Shown one piece after another: positions 1 to 6,421 of a DNA stretch of 8,886 nt (positions are counted from its first letter, which is position 1; each line of letters begins with the position of its first letter). This stretch comes from an uncultured bacterium (GTDB taxonomy: Bacteria; Acidobacteriota; Thermoanaerobaculia; Multivoradales; JAHEKO01). The notes under the pieces are model-generated. The model had not been told where the DNA came from and ran no database searches. It saw nothing but the letters and a program-made list of their open reading frames with translations. The position numbers were made by a program, and so were the translations under genes. The stretch lies in contig CALILB010000434.1 in assembly GCA_938016625.1 (NCBI GenBank), forward strand, positions 1 through 8,886, in the 5' to 3' direction.

Positions 1-149
1 TGTCGTTCGAGGGCTCCCGGCTGGCGCCGGACAACAAGGCGAATCGAAAGTACTACGGGGAGACCGTCGACGCCGAGTCGGTCCTGTTCGACCACCGGGT
101 ACCCAACCGCCCGGCCTCGGCGTCGCGCTTTACGGCTCTTCTTCCTTAG
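1..149 (+). CDS. SYLF-domain lipid-binding protein, C-terminal fragment
   Basis: Only the last 48 codons are in the window, read in frame from base 3 to the TAG at 147-149. The fragment begins SFEGSRLAPDNKANRKYYG, which matches the end of the SYLF (Ysc84-type) domain, where a 'S-x-E-G-x-x-L-x-P-D-x-x-x-N-x-x-Y-Y-G' pattern is typical. It then has the usual short tail rich in Pro and Ala (VPNRPASASRFTALL). SYLF proteins in bacteria are usually exported or membrane-associated and are thought to bind lipids; eukaryotic relatives bind phosphoinositides. The N-terminal signal and most of the domain lie before the window. The last 20 bases overlap the 3' end of the convergent DUF1566 gene on the other strand. 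Family assignment rests on this short C-terminal pattern only. Confidence 0.75.
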   Translation, partial: SFEGSRLAPDNKANRKYYGETVDAESVLFDHRVPNRPASASRFTALLP

Positions 150-735
150 ACTTCTTTTTCGATTTCTTGGTTTTTTCGGGCAGCGGGTGATCGTCGCCGG
201 CTGTAGGCGTGCGCACACAGAGAGCTCTCAGGTCGTAGGTGTAGCTCAGGGCGCCGGAGAAGGGCTTGCGGTACTGGAAGTTGAAGTTCCAGGCCGAGTT
301 CTCGCTCTTCTTGGTCGAGCTCCAGGGGCAGCAGGAGGTGAGCCTGACCTCTCCTGGTGCTTTGAACTGGCTGCCGGACATGGGTCGGTAGAGCGCTTTG
401 AGCTCGTCGAGCGTAGGCAGTCGCCAGTCCGAGTAGCTGGCGAGCTCCAGTTCATTGCAGTAGCGTGTCGCACGCCGCCAGTCGATGTCGCGACCGTTGT
501 CGCGCGCCGCCCACATCAGCCCGCTCTTGAGATCGAGGTAGACCTTGGTGATCTTCTCTTCCAGGATTCGCCTGAATTCTTCCTCGGCGGTGATCTGGTC
601 GAGGAACTCGACGGTGGCAAAGGGAGCGGTGAAGAGGGTCTCTCGAGAGGCGTCGTCGGGGGGGCTCTGCTCGGCGGCTTGGCCGGGGATGACAACAAGG
701 CTCGCCAGCACCATGCCAACCAGTGCCCGGACCAT
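130..735 (-). CDS. secreted DUF1566 (Lcl_C) domain protein
   Basis: A 201-residue protein. I chose the ATG at 733-735 because it is followed at once by a signal peptide: MVR, a hydrophobic core at about residues 4-16, and an A-x-A-like cleavage site near GQAA (18-21), with no lipobox Cys. Upstream in-frame codons run into the neighbouring gene and look non-coding. Residues 22-65 are acidic and possibly helical. Residues 66-176 carry the DUF1566/Lcl_C pattern: DLKSGLMW (68-75), IDWRRATRYC (84-93), SDWRLPT (102-108), ELKALY (111-116), a CC pair at 135-136, PWSST (137-141) and LCVR (172-175). Four Cys (93, 135, 136, 173) could form disulfides outside the cytoplasm. The tail (about 186-200) is a run of Lys followed by Glu. 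Related domains occur in surface proteins such as the Legionella collagen-like protein; the function here is unknown. It starts 8 bases after the zinc-ribbon gene stops, with no clear Shine-Dalgarno, so translational coupling is likely. Confidence 0.85.
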   Translation of the reverse strand: MVRALVGMVLASLVVIPGQAAEQSPPDDASRETLFTAPFATVEFLDQITAEEEFRRILEEKITKVYLDLKSGLMWAARDNGRDIDWRRATRYCNELELASYSDWRLPTLDELKALYRPMSGSQFKAPGEVRLTSCCPWSSTKKSENSAWNFNFQYRKPFSGALSYTYDLRALCVRTPTAGDDHPLPEKTKKSKKKSKEEEP

Positions 736-743
736 GGGCCGGG

Positions 744-962
744 CTAGATGAGACTGCCGAGATACGCAGCCAGAACGGCCTTGCACTGTGGGCAAACCAG
801 TATCTGGGCGCGCCGGGGAAGACCCGACACGAAGTTGACCTTGGTCCTGAGCATTCGAACCACGTGGATGCTCTCGATCCCTTCCTGGCAGTTCGGGCAG
901 ATGACCATCGACTCGAGGGTGTATTCGGCCTCGATCATCTCTTCGGCCACTGGTTCGTCCAT
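744..962 (-). CDS. small two-CxxC zinc-ribbon-like protein
   Basis: A 72-residue protein starting at ATG 960-962 and ending with TAG at 744-746. It has an acidic N-terminus (residues 1-17), then CPNC (22-25) and CPQC (57-60), an arrangement typical of a zinc ribbon with four Cys ligands. The 31 residues between the pairs are basic and hydrophobic (HVVRMLRTKVNF, then GLPRR) and could form the beta-hairpin core and a nucleic-acid or protein contact surface. There is no signal peptide or membrane segment, so it should be cytoplasmic. The start is strongly supported by an AAAGGAGGT Shine-Dalgarno sequence. It is the first gene of a likely two-gene operon with the secreted DUF1566 protein downstream. 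I do not recognise a named family; regulator, adaptor or metal-binding roles are all possible. Confidence 0.75.
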   Translation of the reverse strand: MDEPVAEEMIEAEYTLESMVICPNCQEGIESIHVVRMLRTKVNFVSGLPRRAQILVCPQCKAVLAAYLGSLI

Positions 963-966
963 CTGG

Positions 967-975
967 ACCTCCTTT
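967..975 (-). promoter_or_regulatory. strong ribosome binding site of the zinc-ribbon gene
   Basis: On the minus strand the bases read AAAGGAGGT, nearly full complementarity to the 16S rRNA 3' end, placed 4 bases before the ATG at 960-962. It fixes the start of the small gene and suggests efficient translation, in contrast to the weak sites of the neighbouring genes. Confidence 0.85.
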
Positions 976-991
976 GCCCTGGGTGGCCGCC

Positions 992-1012
992 GTTGAACTG
1001 TTCTCAGTCAAC
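992..1012. repeat. inverted repeat upstream of the zinc-ribbon gene
   Basis: GTTGAACTG (992-1000) and CAGTCAAC (1005-1012) form an 8-base-pair stem with one bulged A and a TTCT loop. It lies about 17 bases upstream of the Shine-Dalgarno of the minus-strand gene, so it could be an operator or a 5'-leader hairpin. A chance repeat of this size is also possible. Confidence 0.4.
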
Positions 1013-1157
1013 TCCTGGCGCCACAAACCCGCTTTGAGGTTAGTAGAAATCGGCAACCTGTGCAGTGGCCTTTCCCACAGCTTCGCGCTCGACACCGAAA
1101 AGATAGCAGAACCAGCGGGAATGGCCCATCAACACAGCTCTTCCACCCCTTTTGGTG

Positions 1158-1166
1158 TGCTACGAT
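1158..1166 (+). promoter_or_regulatory. putative extended -10 promoter element of mgtE
   Basis: TGC followed directly by TACGAT fits an extended -10 (TGn plus four of six matches to TATAAT, including the key A and T). No good -35 hexamer lies 16-18 bases upstream, which is tolerated by extended -10 promoters. Predicted transcription would start near 1172-1174, just before the GTG start at 1177, so the mRNA would have almost no leader. No other promoter is evident for the five-gene cluster. Confidence 0.45.
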
Positions 1167-1176
1167 CTGGCGTCTT

Positions 1177-2562
1177 GTGGACCAGAACACGGGATCTCGA
1201 CGGGCCGAGCTGATCGGTGACACGCTCCGCAGATTTGTACGTCGCGGCGCCCGTGCCAACCTGTCGAAACTCCTCGGCAAGACACGTCCCGAAGATGTCG
1301 CTCTCCAGTTCCGACGGCTGACCCCGGCCGAGCAGCTCACCGTCTTTCAAATCCTGGTCACCGACTACCCGGAAGGCTCCGGCGCGGTTCTCACCGAGCT
1401 GGAATCGCCACAGCAACAAGCGCTTCTCGAAGAGCTGAGCCCTCAGCAGATCGCTACCGTCCTCGACTCGATGTCGGTGGATGATGCCGTTTCTCTAGTG
1501 GAGTCGCTGCCACCCGAGCTGCACGACAAGGTGCTGGAAGTAGTCGATCTCAAAGATCTGGCGGAGGTCCAGACCCATCTGACCTATGGTGACGACACCG
1601 CCGGTCGGCTGATGGTGCCGGAGTATGTGGCTCTTTCCGAGGACAAGACCGTCGGCGACGCCATCGCCTTCATCCAGCAGTCCACCGAGCTCGACAATGT
1701 CTTCTATCTCTATGTGGTGGATCGCGATGGCCATCTCGTAGGGGTGACCTCGCTCCGACAGCTGCTGCTGTCGCCACCCGACAAGACGCTGGATCTGGTG
1801 ATGACCCGCTCGATCATCAAGGTCAACACCGACACCGATCAGGAAGAGGTGGCACAACTGGCGGCACGCTACAACCTGCTGGCCGTGCCGGTCACCGACG
1901 AAGCCAACATCCTGGTCGGTATCGTCACGCTGGACGACATCATCGACGTGGTCAAGGAGGAGGCGACCGAAGACATCTTCAAGATGGTCGGCACCACGGA
2001 CGACGAGCTCGTCTATCAAGATCGTTCGTTCCGGGTGGCGGGCTTTCGCCTCCCATGGCTATTGGTAAACATGGTCGGCCTGCTGCTTGCCGGAATGCTC
2101 ATCGAGCATTTCCAGGTCACACTCAAGGAGGCGCTCTTTCTGCTGACTTTCGTACCCGTGATCATGGGCATGGGTGGCAACATCGGCAGCCAGACCGCCA
2201 CCATCGCGGTCAGAGGGCTGGCCACCGGTCGAGTGACCCTGGGCGAGGGTGGTGTGCGCACCTTTCTCTGGCAGCAGCTCAAGGTGGGCGCTATTCTGGC
2301 CCTGGCCTGCTCAGGCGTAGTGGCGCTTGGAGCTTTCCTGCTCGAGCGCCAGCTTGCGTATGCAGGAGTCGTCGGTGCATCGATGTTTCTGGCGGTAGTG
2401 CTGGCGTCGGTCAACGGCGCCATCGTTCCGGTCATCTTCGATCGTCTGGGAATCGATCCAGCTGTTGCCGCCGGCCCGCTGGTCACGACGTCCAACGACA
2501 TCACCGGCATCGTTATCTACTTTGGTCTCGCCTTCTTTTTCATCGACGTGCTGGTGCGATGA
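1177..2562 (+). CDS. mgtE: MgtE magnesium transporter
   Basis: A 461-residue protein with the complete MgtE layout, close to the 450-residue Thermus thermophilus protein. Residues about 25-140 form the helical MgtE_N domain (NLSKLLGKTRPEDVA, then LxPxx repeats). Two CBS domains follow: LMVPEYVALSEDKTV (145-159) begins the first and LVMTRSIIKVNTDT (207-220) the second, each ending in GVTSL or GIVTLDDI. A plug-like helix leads to five membrane segments at about 290-310, 316-345, 366-388, 395-420 and 438-460. Family signatures are seen in PVIMGMGGNIGSQTAT (327-342) and SNDITGIVIYFG (439-450); D441 fits the pore Asp that binds Mg2+ (Asp432 in T. thermophilus). In the family, cytosolic Mg2+ bound by the N and CBS domains closes the channel. 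I chose GTG 1177 because the family-like sequence begins about 15 residues later; the longer upstream reading frame looks non-coding. There is no clear Shine-Dalgarno. recO follows after 30 bases. Confidence 0.95.
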   Translation: MDQNTGSRRAELIGDTLRRFVRRGARANLSKLLGKTRPEDVALQFRRLTPAEQLTVFQILVTDYPEGSGAVLTELESPQQQALLEELSPQQIATVLDSMSVDDAVSLVESLPPELHDKVLEVVDLKDLAEVQTHLTYGDDTAGRLMVPEYVALSEDKTVGDAIAFIQQSTELDNVFYLYVVDRDGHLVGVTSLRQLLLSPPDKTLDLVMTRSIIKVNTDTDQEEVAQLAARYNLLAVPVTDEANILVGIVTLDDIIDVVKEEATEDIFKMVGTTDDELVYQDRSFRVAGFRLPWLLVNMVGLLLAGMLIEHFQVTLKEALFLLTFVPVIMGMGGNIGSQTATIAVRGLATGRVTLGEGGVRTFLWQQLKVGAILALACSGVVALGAFLLERQLAYAGVVGASMFLAVVLASVNGAIVPVIFDRLGIDPAVAAGPLVTTSNDITGIVIYFGLAFFFIDVLVR

Positions 2563-2592
2563 ACGGCGAGGCGTGGACCTTGCCCTCTGACC

Positions 2593-3351
2593 ATGCAGCT
2601 CCAAAGCAGCGAGGCAATCATCCTGGATGTTCTCGATTTGCACGACTACGACCGGATTGTGACCTTCCTGACCCGAAGTCACGGCAAGAAAAGGGGGGTT
2701 GCACGCGGCGCTCGACGGAAATACAGTCGTTTTGCGGGCCAGCTCCAGCCTCTGGCCAAAGTCCATGTGACCTGGTTGGAAAAGGAGCAGAGCGAGTTGG
2801 TGCGGGTCTCTTCGGTCGAGCTGGAACGCGCGCCAAGCGGGCTGCACAGTGACCTGGAGGGCATTCTGCTGGGTAGTTATCTGGCGGATCACATGCTGGA
2901 GTTTGCCCAGGAGAACGAGGCCAACGACCATCACTTCAGGCTTCTGGATTCCACCGTCGAGGCCCTCCTCGCAGAGGTGGATCGAGGACTGGCGGCCCGC
3001 TATTACGAGGCTTGGGTGCTGAGGATCGCCGGTGTCTTTCCGGCACCGCACGAGTGTCCGGCGTGTGGCCGCGGGCTGGAGGGGCGTGAGGTGGGCCTGG
3101 CGGAGCGGGGTGAGGGTCTCGTCTGCCGCGATTGTGGTGGTGGCAGCTGGCGAGCGCTGGGGCGGGAGACGATTGCTTTCCTACTGAGGATCGGCGACGA
3201 GAACCTGATGAAGCTGCAGCAGCGGTCCCCGACGACCGCCACCTTGGACGAGGTCGAAGCTGTGTGTGCGCAAGTGCGGCGGAGCTTTCTACAACGAGAG
3301 CTCAAGAGCTATCGAATAATCCGGGAGACCCTGGCTGGCATCCAGCAATGA
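2593..3351 (+). CDS. recO: DNA repair protein RecO
   Basis: A 252-residue protein, normal length for RecO. In the RecFOR pathway RecO anneals single strands and, with RecR, loads RecA on SSB-coated gaps in the cytoplasm. The N-terminal OB fold starts with the family pattern SEAIILDVLDLHDYDRIVTF (6-25) and continues with THGKK-like SHGKKRGVARGARR (29-42), the basic DNA-binding stretch. The rest is helical with a four-Cys zinc site: CPAC (155-158) and CRDC (178-181). The C-terminus has the usual LKSYRIIRE segment (237-245). The ATG at 2593 matches the family N-terminus; no strong Shine-Dalgarno precedes it, so translation may depend on ribosomes leaving mgtE 30 bases upstream. The TGA stop overlaps the glyQ ATG (ATGA), which suggests coupling. 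Identification is secure. Confidence 0.95.
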   Translation: MQLQSSEAIILDVLDLHDYDRIVTFLTRSHGKKRGVARGARRKYSRFAGQLQPLAKVHVTWLEKEQSELVRVSSVELERAPSGLHSDLEGILLGSYLADHMLEFAQENEANDHHFRLLDSTVEALLAEVDRGLAARYYEAWVLRIAGVFPAPHECPACGRGLEGREVGLAERGEGLVCRDCGGGSWRALGRETIAFLLRIGDENLMKLQQRSPTTATLDEVEAVCAQVRRSFLQRELKSYRIIRETLAGIQQ

Positions 3352-4253
3352 GCAAAGAAATGAAGAGCTTCCAGGAGTTGATCCTCGGCCTGTCGGAATT
3401 CTGGGCCGAGCAGGGCTGTGTTCTCCAACAACCCTACGATCTGGAAGTCGGGGCGGGAACCATGCACCCCGACACCTTTCTGCGCTCGCTGGGACCGGAA
3501 CCGTGGAACGTGGCCTATGTCCAGCCATCGCGAAGGCCGGCCGACGCCCGCTATGGTGAGAATCCCTTCAGGTTGGGAAAGCATTACCAGTTCCAGGTCA
3601 TCCTCAAACCGGCGCCCAAGGATGTCCAACGTCTCTACATCAACAGCCTCGAGGCGCTGGGTATCGATCTCAAGGTCCACGATCTGCGCTTCGAGGAGGA
3701 CAACTGGGAAGCACCGACGCTGGGAGCCTGGGGTGTCGGCTGGCAGGTCATGCTCGACGGTATGGAGATAACCCAGTTCACCTACTTTCAGCAGGCGGGA
3801 GGAATGGATCTCGAGCCGATCAGCGTCGAGCTCACCTACGGTCTCGAGCGCATCACGATGTTCTTGAGTCTGTCGCGCTCGGTCTACGACATCGATTGGG
3901 TGCCGGGTGGAGTCGACTATGGACAGGTCAGACACCAGGATGAGCTCGAGTTCTCCAGGTACTACTTCGAGCTCGCCGATGTGGATTTTCTCAAGACTCA
4001 ATTCGACGGCTTCGAGCGCGAGTCGCAAAAGTGCCTCGAAGCGGGTGTCGTACTGCCGGCCTACGAGTTCGCCCTCAAGTGCTCCCATGCCTTCAACGTC
4101 CTGGACTCACGGGGTGCCGTCTCGGTGACCGAGAGAGTTGAGCTCATCAAGCGGGTACGGAATCTCGCCGTCGGGTGCGCTGAAGCCTTTGTGGAGAGCC
4201 GGGAGCAGCTCGGCTTCCCCCTGCTCGAACAGGGAGCACCGCGCCATGCCTGA
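3348..4253 (+). CDS. glyQ: glycyl-tRNA synthetase alpha subunit
   Basis: A 301-residue class II aminoacyl-tRNA synthetase subunit, the usual length. It holds the active site that makes glycyl-adenylate from glycine and ATP, and acts only with GlyS in the bacterial alpha/beta enzyme. Clear family sequence includes LSEFWAEQGC (15-24), LEVGAGTMHP (32-41), LGPEPWNVAYVQPSRRPADA (48-67, class II motif 2 with RR), RYGENP (68-73), EDNWEAPTLGAWGVGW (117-132), MEITQFTYFQQAGG (139-152) and TYGLERI (163-169, motif 3 with the ATP-binding Arg). The start ATG at 3348 overlaps the recO stop by four bases. An in-frame ATG at 3360 also exists and would trim four residues, but the coupled start is preferred. 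The gene overlaps the following glyS start by 8 bases, fitting balanced synthesis of two partner subunits. Confidence 0.97.
   Translation: MSKEMKSFQELILGLSEFWAEQGCVLQQPYDLEVGAGTMHPDTFLRSLGPEPWNVAYVQPSRRPADARYGENPFRLGKHYQFQVILKPAPKDVQRLYINSLEALGIDLKVHDLRFEEDNWEAPTLGAWGVGWQVMLDGMEITQFTYFQQAGGMDLEPISVELTYGLERITMFLSLSRSVYDIDWVPGGVDYGQVRHQDELEFSRYYFELADVDFLKTQFDGFERESQKCLEAGVVLPAYEFALKCSHAFNVLDSRGAVSVTERVELIKRVRNLAVGCAEAFVESREQLGFPLLEQGAPRHA
4232..4236 (+). promoter_or_regulatory. ribosome binding site of glyS
   Basis: GGGAG lies 9 bases before the ATG at 4246, inside the 3' end of glyQ. It supports the internal start that gives the standard GlyS N-terminus instead of the 36-residue longer reading frame that opens at 4138. 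Confidence 0.6.
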
Positions 4254-6360
4254 CGGTGAGCTTCTACTCGAGGTCCGCTGCGAGGAGATCCCGGCGCGGA
4301 TGCTCGAGCCGGCGATTCGCCAGCTCGCCAGCCGTCTGTTCGAAGATCTGCTGGCGTGCAAACTCTCACCGGCCGAGGTTCAAACCGGCTTTACACCCCG
4401 GCGGCTCATGGTGCTGTTGAAAGGACTACCGGAGCGCGAGCCCGACCGGTCGGAAACGAAGATGGGACCACCCGTGGCGGCCGCCTTCGACAAGGCCGGC
4501 GAGCCGACAGCCGCGGCCAGCGGCTTTGCCAAGAAGTGCGGCCTCGAGGTCGAAGATCTGGAGAGGGTCGAAACCGAGAAGGGCGAGTACGTCGCGGCCG
4601 AGCACAAGATCGAGGGGCGACCCACGATCGAGGTACTGTCCCAGATCGTGCCGCGGATTCTTGGTGATCTCGACTGGGCCAAGACCATGCGCTGGGGTTC
4701 CGGAGACGGGCCCTGGGTGCGCCCGGTTCACAGCCTGGTCGCCCTGTTTGGCGGCGAGGTGGTGCCGTGCGAGCTCTTTGGTGTGGCCGCAGGTAATACC
4801 ACCTCCGGCCATCCGGTCCTGTCACCACAGGAATTCGAGGTCAAGAGCGGCGCCGATTATCGCCGCAAGATGGCCCGGCGTGGTATCGAAGTCCGATTCG
4901 AGGCCCGCAAGAAGAAGCTGCTCGAGAAGATGAGCGAGGCGGCCGACGGGCTGGGTGGGGAACTGGTGAAGGATGCCGCTCTGCTCGACAAGTTGGCTTC
5001 GATCTGCGGTATTCCGGGGGTAATCGTGGGCAGGTTCGACGCCACTTTTCTCACCCTGCCGCGCGAGGTGTTGATTACCAGTCTGCGAGATCATCAGAGT
5101 GCCTTCACCCTGGAGTCGGATGGCAAGCTTCTCTCCTGCTTTCTGACGGTGATGGATCGTCCCGACGATCCTGCCGGGAGGGTCCAAGCCGGCAACGAAT
5201 GGGTCGTCGAAGCTCGGCTGGCCGACGCCAAGTTCTTCTATGAAGAGGACAAGAAGTCGTCGCTCGCCGACCGCCGTGTGGGTCTCGACCAGCTGATCTT
5301 CCACGCCCGTCTCGGAAGCTATGCCGACAAGACCGCACGTATCACCGAGCTGAGCGAGGTGCTCTGCCAGGCTTTGGGATGGGACAAGGAGCAGGAGCCG
5401 GTGATCCAGGCCGCCAAGCTCCTCAAATTGGATCTCACCACCGAGATGGTCAAGGAGTTCACCTCGCTGCAGGGTGTGATGGGTGGGATCTACGCCCGGG
5501 AGGAGGGCCTAACCGAGCCGGTCTGGCAGGCCATCTACGACCAGTATCTGCCGGCCTCGACCGACGATCCGATCCCACGGAGCCCGGAGGGTCAATTGAC
5601 GGCCATCGCGGATCGGGTAGACACGCTGGTCGGTATCTTCGGCCTCGGTCTGATACCCACGGGAAGCCGGGACCCGTTTGGCCTGCGCCGCGCCGCGCAG
5701 GCCGTGGTCCGTATCCTGCTGGAGGGCAAGCTGCCCATCGATCTGGATCTGGTGGCGGCGCAGGCAGTGCTGCTCTACGGGGACCGCCTGAAGAAGAGCG
5801 GCGAAGAGATTCTGACCTCACTCCGACCCTTCTTTCACGACCGCGTCCGCTATCTGCTGGGTCTCGAGGGCTACGACTACGACTCCATCGAGGCGGCTCT
5901 GGCCGTCGGTAGCAGCAACCTGCCCGATTTGCGCTTGCGGGTCGACGCACTGCATCGGGCTCGTCAGGAGTCCGACTTTCTCGCCGTGGTGCTGGCGGCG
6001 AAGAGAATCGCCAATATCATCAAAGAGGCCCCGGAGCAGACATTCCGGGAGGACCTGTTGAAGGAAGAGGCGGAAAAGAAGCTCTACCAAGCCTCTCACC
6101 AGCTCAGGACGGAGATTGAAGGCGCCGAGGCGGCGGGAGACTACGAGCTCGGTTTCCGAAAGATCGCCGAGTTCGCTGACGTCCTGGACGAGTTCTTCGT
6201 CAAAGTACTGGTTATGGACGAGAACCGTGATTTGCGATTCAATAGGATCGCGCTTTTGCAGTCGATCCATCGCACGATCTCTCGCGCGGCGCGTCTCACC
6301 GAGATCGTGGTCGACAAGGCCGAGCTCAGAGGTCGCAATACCGAGATGCAGGTGGACTGA
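4246..6360 (+). CDS. glyS: glycyl-tRNA synthetase beta subunit
   Basis: A 704-residue protein, close to the 689 of Escherichia coli GlyS. The beta subunit binds tRNA-Gly and completes the alpha/beta synthetase in the cytoplasm. Family landmarks are LLLEVRCEEIPARML (6-20), TGFTPRRL (47-54), the catalytic-core segment MRWGSGDGPWVRPVHSLVAL (148-167) and TSGHPVLSP (186-194). They continue with GSYADKTARI in the middle, then EFTSLQGVMGGIYA, DRVDTLVGIFGLG and DPFGLRRAAQ, all typical of the HD-like and following helical regions. The C-terminal part (about 590-690) is the DALR-like anticodon-binding domain, ending with FFVKVLVMDEN and RFNRIALLQSI. The start at 4246 is set by family alignment and the GGGAG site; it overlaps glyQ by 8 bases in another frame. 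No terminator is visible after the TGA, so read-through into ppdK is possible. Confidence 0.97.
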   Translation: MPDGELLLEVRCEEIPARMLEPAIRQLASRLFEDLLACKLSPAEVQTGFTPRRLMVLLKGLPEREPDRSETKMGPPVAAAFDKAGEPTAAASGFAKKCGLEVEDLERVETEKGEYVAAEHKIEGRPTIEVLSQIVPRILGDLDWAKTMRWGSGDGPWVRPVHSLVALFGGEVVPCELFGVAAGNTTSGHPVLSPQEFEVKSGADYRRKMARRGIEVRFEARKKKLLEKMSEAADGLGGELVKDAALLDKLASICGIPGVIVGRFDATFLTLPREVLITSLRDHQSAFTLESDGKLLSCFLTVMDRPDDPAGRVQAGNEWVVEARLADAKFFYEEDKKSSLADRRVGLDQLIFHARLGSYADKTARITELSEVLCQALGWDKEQEPVIQAAKLLKLDLTTEMVKEFTSLQGVMGGIYAREEGLTEPVWQAIYDQYLPASTDDPIPRSPEGQLTAIADRVDTLVGIFGLGLIPTGSRDPFGLRRAAQAVVRILLEGKLPIDLDLVAAQAVLLYGDRLKKSGEEILTSLRPFFHDRVRYLLGLEGYDYDSIEAALAVGSSNLPDLRLRVDALHRARQESDFLAVVLAAKRIANIIKEAPEQTFREDLLKEEAEKKLYQASHQLRTEIEGAEAAGDYELGFRKIAEFADVLDEFFVKVLVMDENRDLRFNRIALLQSIHRTISRAARLTEIVVDKAELRGRNTEMQVD

Positions 6361-6392
6361 TCACCGCTATCGTTCGAGTTGTCTGACATACA

Positions 6393-6421
6393 AGCTGAAT
6401 TTTGTAGGAGCTAATTGAGCT
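6393..6421 (+). repeat. imperfect inverted repeat enclosing the ppdK ribosome binding site
   Basis: AGCTGAATT (6393-6401) and AATTGAGCT (6413-6421) can pair at eight of nine positions, with a central G-G mismatch and an 11-base loop that holds the AGGAG (6406-6410). The right arm abuts the ATG at 6422. The same bases also contain a 9-base tandem repeat, GAGCTAATT followed by GAGCTATG. It may tune ppdK translation; the pairs are mostly A-T, so stability is modest. Confidence 0.4.
6406..6410 (+). promoter_or_regulatory. ribosome binding site of ppdK
   Basis: AGGAG sits 11 bases before the ATG at 6422, slightly farther than usual. It lies in the loop of the inverted repeat at 6393-6421; folding that hairpin would shorten the effective distance to the start codon or alter its access. 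The 61-base gap between glyS and ppdK shows no convincing -35/-10 pair. Confidence 0.6.

Larger units (their letters stand above)
963..1176. promoter_or_regulatory. divergent intergenic region between zinc-ribbon gene and mgtE
   Basis: About 214 bases lie between two divergent start codons, so promoters for both directions should lie here. Visible elements are the Shine-Dalgarno of the minus-strand gene (967-975), an inverted repeat at 992-1012, the 8-base palindrome TGGCGCCA at 1016-1023, and an extended -10 element for mgtE at 1158-1166. I see no convincing -35/-10 pair for the minus-strand direction. GTG or ATG codons here extend the mgtE reading frame upstream, but the translated residues do not resemble any MgtE N-terminus. 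Confidence 0.6.

Noticed and set aside
187..747. 186-codon + strand open frame opposite the DUF1566 gene
   Set aside because: It covers the DUF1566 gene, which has a signal peptide and clear family motifs. The + strand translation is low-complexity and matches nothing recognisable.
736..1095. N-terminal extension of the DUF1566 frame to 1095
   Set aside because: The extra 120 residues overlap the zinc-ribbon gene in another frame and look non-coding (Arg, Gly, Pro and Ser rich). The internal ATG at 735 begins a proper signal peptide.
1060..1176. 39-residue upstream extension of MgtE from GTG 1060
   Set aside because: The residues do not look like an MgtE N-terminus and the extension would cover the likely promoter. 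The GTG at 1177 fits the family length better.
2055..2852. 265-codon + strand frame across the mgtE/recO junction, and minus-strand frames at 2311-3051 and 3309-4088
   Set aside because: All overlap genes with unmistakable family motifs in other frames. Long shadow frames are expected in GC-rich coding DNA.
6361..6421. Possible separate ppdK promoter (TTGTCT or CTGACA as -35)
   Set aside because: No hexamer resembling TATAAT lies 16-18 bases downstream of either candidate, so I cannot support a promoter here.
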